A stretch of DNA of 7,168 bases, taken from assembly GCA_963579235.1 (NCBI GenBank), contig CAUZFM010000105.1:1-7168 (forward strand), written 5' to 3'. Shown here piece by piece: positions 5,959-7,168 of this stretch (position 1 is the first letter of the stretch; each line of letters starts with the position of its first letter). Source of the stretch: UBA1149 sp963579235 (GTDB taxonomy: Bacteria > Desulfobacterota > Binatia > UBA1149). The position numbers were made by a program, and so were the translations under genes. The notes beneath the pieces are model-generated. The model ran no database searches. It saw only the letters and a list, made by a program, of their open reading frames with translations, and was not told where the DNA came from.

Positions 5959-7168
5959 TCAGGCAGCGCCGGCCACACGCGAAGACAGCAACTGCTCAAC
6001 CGCCTCGGCGTCGTAACCCAGCTCGGCCAGTAGTTCGCGTGTGTGTTGCCCGTGCACGGGCGGCGCCAGGCGCACCGAGCCGGGGGTAGAGCCCAGCTTG
6101 ACCGGCACACCGGTCACCGTCACCGGGCCCAGGGCGGCGTGCTCCACCTCGGCCAGCATGCCGTTGTGCCTGAGCTGCGGGTCGCTGCTGACTTCGTCAA
6201 TGGTCTTTATGGGCGCGGTGAGAACATCGGCCGCCACCAGGCGCTCGACCAACTCCTCGCGATCAAATGCCCGGGTGTGCGAAGCGATCAACTCATCGAG
6301 CTCACCAGCGTTGGCCAGGCGATCGTTCACCGACGCGAAGCGCGACTGCTCGTGCCAGTCCACTTCGAGCGCGGTGCACAGGTTGGCAAAGAACTTGTCG
6401 GCTGGGCAGGTGATGACCACGTGGCTGTCATCGCGGGTCGGGTAGATACCCGACGGGGCAAAGTACTGGCTGGCGTTACCCGTACGCGGCGTCACTTCGC
6501 CCGCAACATTCCACACCGCCAGGCCCGGCGACTGCGCGTGCGCCAACGCGTCGAGCAACGACACGTCAACGCGCTGTCCCTCGCCCGTGCGCTCGCGCAC
6601 CAGCAATGCCGCCAGCACACCGGTGACCACCAGCTCGGAAGTCATCACGTCGACCACGGGTATGGTTACCCTCGCCTGATCAGAGCCTGGTTGACCGTTC
6701 AGGGAAATCATCCCCGCGTAGCCCTGGGCCAAAAAATCTATGCCGGGTCGGCCCGCGTAAGGACCGTCGGGGCCAAAAGCTGTAACCCCCGCCCAGATGA
6801 CGTCGTCGCGGTGGGCCTTGACCTGCTCGTAGGCAAGGCCGAGCCGCGACAGGGCGGGCTCCCGCACGTTAGTGATGAGCACGTCGGTGGTGGCCAACAA
6901 GCGCTCGAACACCGGCCGGGCTTCGTCCTGCCGCAGGTCGAGCAGAAGGCTGCGCTTGTTGCGGTTGATGGCGAGAAAAGGCGTGTGTTCGCCGTCACGC
7001 TCGGGCCCTAGATAGCGGCTGTCGTCGCCGCGGTGGGCCTCAACCTTGATGACGTCGGCGCCGAGATCACCCAGCAGCGTGGCCGCGTAGGGAGCGGCCA
7101 TCATGCTGCCGAGGTCGAGCACCCGCAGGCCGTCGAGGGCACCGGGTTTCTGTGTACTGCCTGCGCCC
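5959..7168 (-). CDS. CaiB/BaiF family (class III) CoA-transferase, 5' end outside window
   Basis: The frame runs from the window edge to TGA (5961-5959), 403 visible codons. No ATG, GTG or TTG occurs before the GTG at 7122, and that GTG is internal to the conserved N-terminal motif GLRVLDLGS, so the true start lies beyond 7168, probably only a few codons away given the family's usual length near 400. Family features, numbered from the GTG at 7122, are: PYAATLLGDLGADVIKVE (11-28, nucleotide/CoA fold start), NRNKRSLLLDL (53-63), the GPDGPYAGRPGIDF block (117-130), Asp158 in IPVVDVMT as the probable catalytic aspartate that forms the acyl-anhydride intermediate in formyl-CoA transferase and CaiB, RERTGEGQRVDVSLLDA (176-192), and the C-terminal GQHTRELLAELGY (358-370). 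These enzymes move CoA between carboxylic acids, or racemise 2-methylacyl-CoA, in the cytoplasm. The substrate cannot be read from sequence. The position after Asp-V-M-T is Ser where many relatives have Gly. Confidence 0.95.
   Translation of the reverse strand, partial: GAGSTQKPGALDGLRVLDLGSMMAAPYAATLLGDLGADVIKVEAHRGDDSRYLGPERDGEHTPFLAINRNKRSLLLDLRQDEARPVFERLLATTDVLITNVREPALSRLGLAYEQVKAHRDDVIWAGVTAFGPDGPYAGRPGIDFLAQGYAGMISLNGQPGSDQARVTIPVVDVMTSELVVTGVLAALLVRERTGEGQRVDVSLLDALAHAQSPGLAVWNVAGEVTPRTGNASQYFAPSGIYPTRDDSHVVITCPADKFFANLCTALEVDWHEQSRFASVNDRLANAGELDELIASHTRAFDREELVERLVAADVLTAPIKTIDEVSSDPQLRHNGMLAEVEHAALGPVTVTGVPVKLGSTPGSVRLAPPVHGQHTRELLAELGYDAEAVEQLLSSRVAGAA

Noticed and set aside
5786..6110. 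Small open frames in the gap and over the CoA-transferase 3' end (5786-6016 plus, 5817-6110 minus)
   Set aside because: Both overlap the real 3' end in other frames, and their products are low-complexity Arg/Ala/Pro-rich, as expected of noise.
6043..7011. Plus-strand open frame opposite the CoA-transferase
   Set aside because: It lies wholly antisense to a gene with strong family motifs end to end, and its product is unrecognisable.
7120..7122. GTG at 7122 as the CoA-transferase start
   Set aside because: It falls inside the conserved GLRVLDLGS motif, and the frame stays open with family-like sequence to the window edge.

Overview
The window is GC-rich bacterial DNA with three protein genes, all on the minus strand. 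In transcription order (right to left) they are a CaiB/BaiF family CoA-transferase (5' end outside the window), a very large secreted two-heme multidomain protein (complete), and a secreted Asp-box propeller protein with a cysteine-rich tandem-repeat tail (3' end outside the window). The CGNGVVD...EECD linker, the disulfide-rich repeats and the multidomain extracellular c-type cytochrome architecture suggest a Myxococcota, Desulfobacterota or Binatota-like lineage. That placement rests on protein style only, with no marker gene to confirm it.

Layout. 1-2151 (-): secreted protein, 717 codons visible and open through the left edge. It has a signal peptide, a propeller-like region with four Asp-boxes, a CGNG linker, and then four units of an exact-period 165-bp (55-aa, 8-Cys) tandem repeat. 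2152-2300: 149-bp gap whose minus-strand transcript carries a possible structured leader, with two mutually exclusive stems and a small hairpin over the Shine-Dalgarno. 2301-5672 (-): 1123-aa secreted protein with two copies of an N-terminal Cys/Lys-rich helical module, two carboxypeptidase-regulatory-like beta domains, an Ig/PKD-like domain, an Asp-rich putative Ca-binding segment, and a C-terminal region with two CxxCH heme motifs. 5673-5958: 286-bp gap with no credible gene, two small inverted repeats and a weak promoter candidate. 5959-7168 (-): CoA-transferase family III.

Working together. The two secreted genes are adjacent and co-oriented, and both look like envelope or extracellular proteins using CG(N/D)G and Asp-rich linkers. 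A joint surface role is possible but unproven. The CoA-transferase is a cytoplasmic metabolic enzyme separated by 286 bp, with no evident functional link. No CRISPR array, mobile element, tRNA or rRNA was seen. The main points of interest are the recently homogenised repeat array, the unusual two-heme fusion protein, and the candidate leader RNA in front of the propeller gene.
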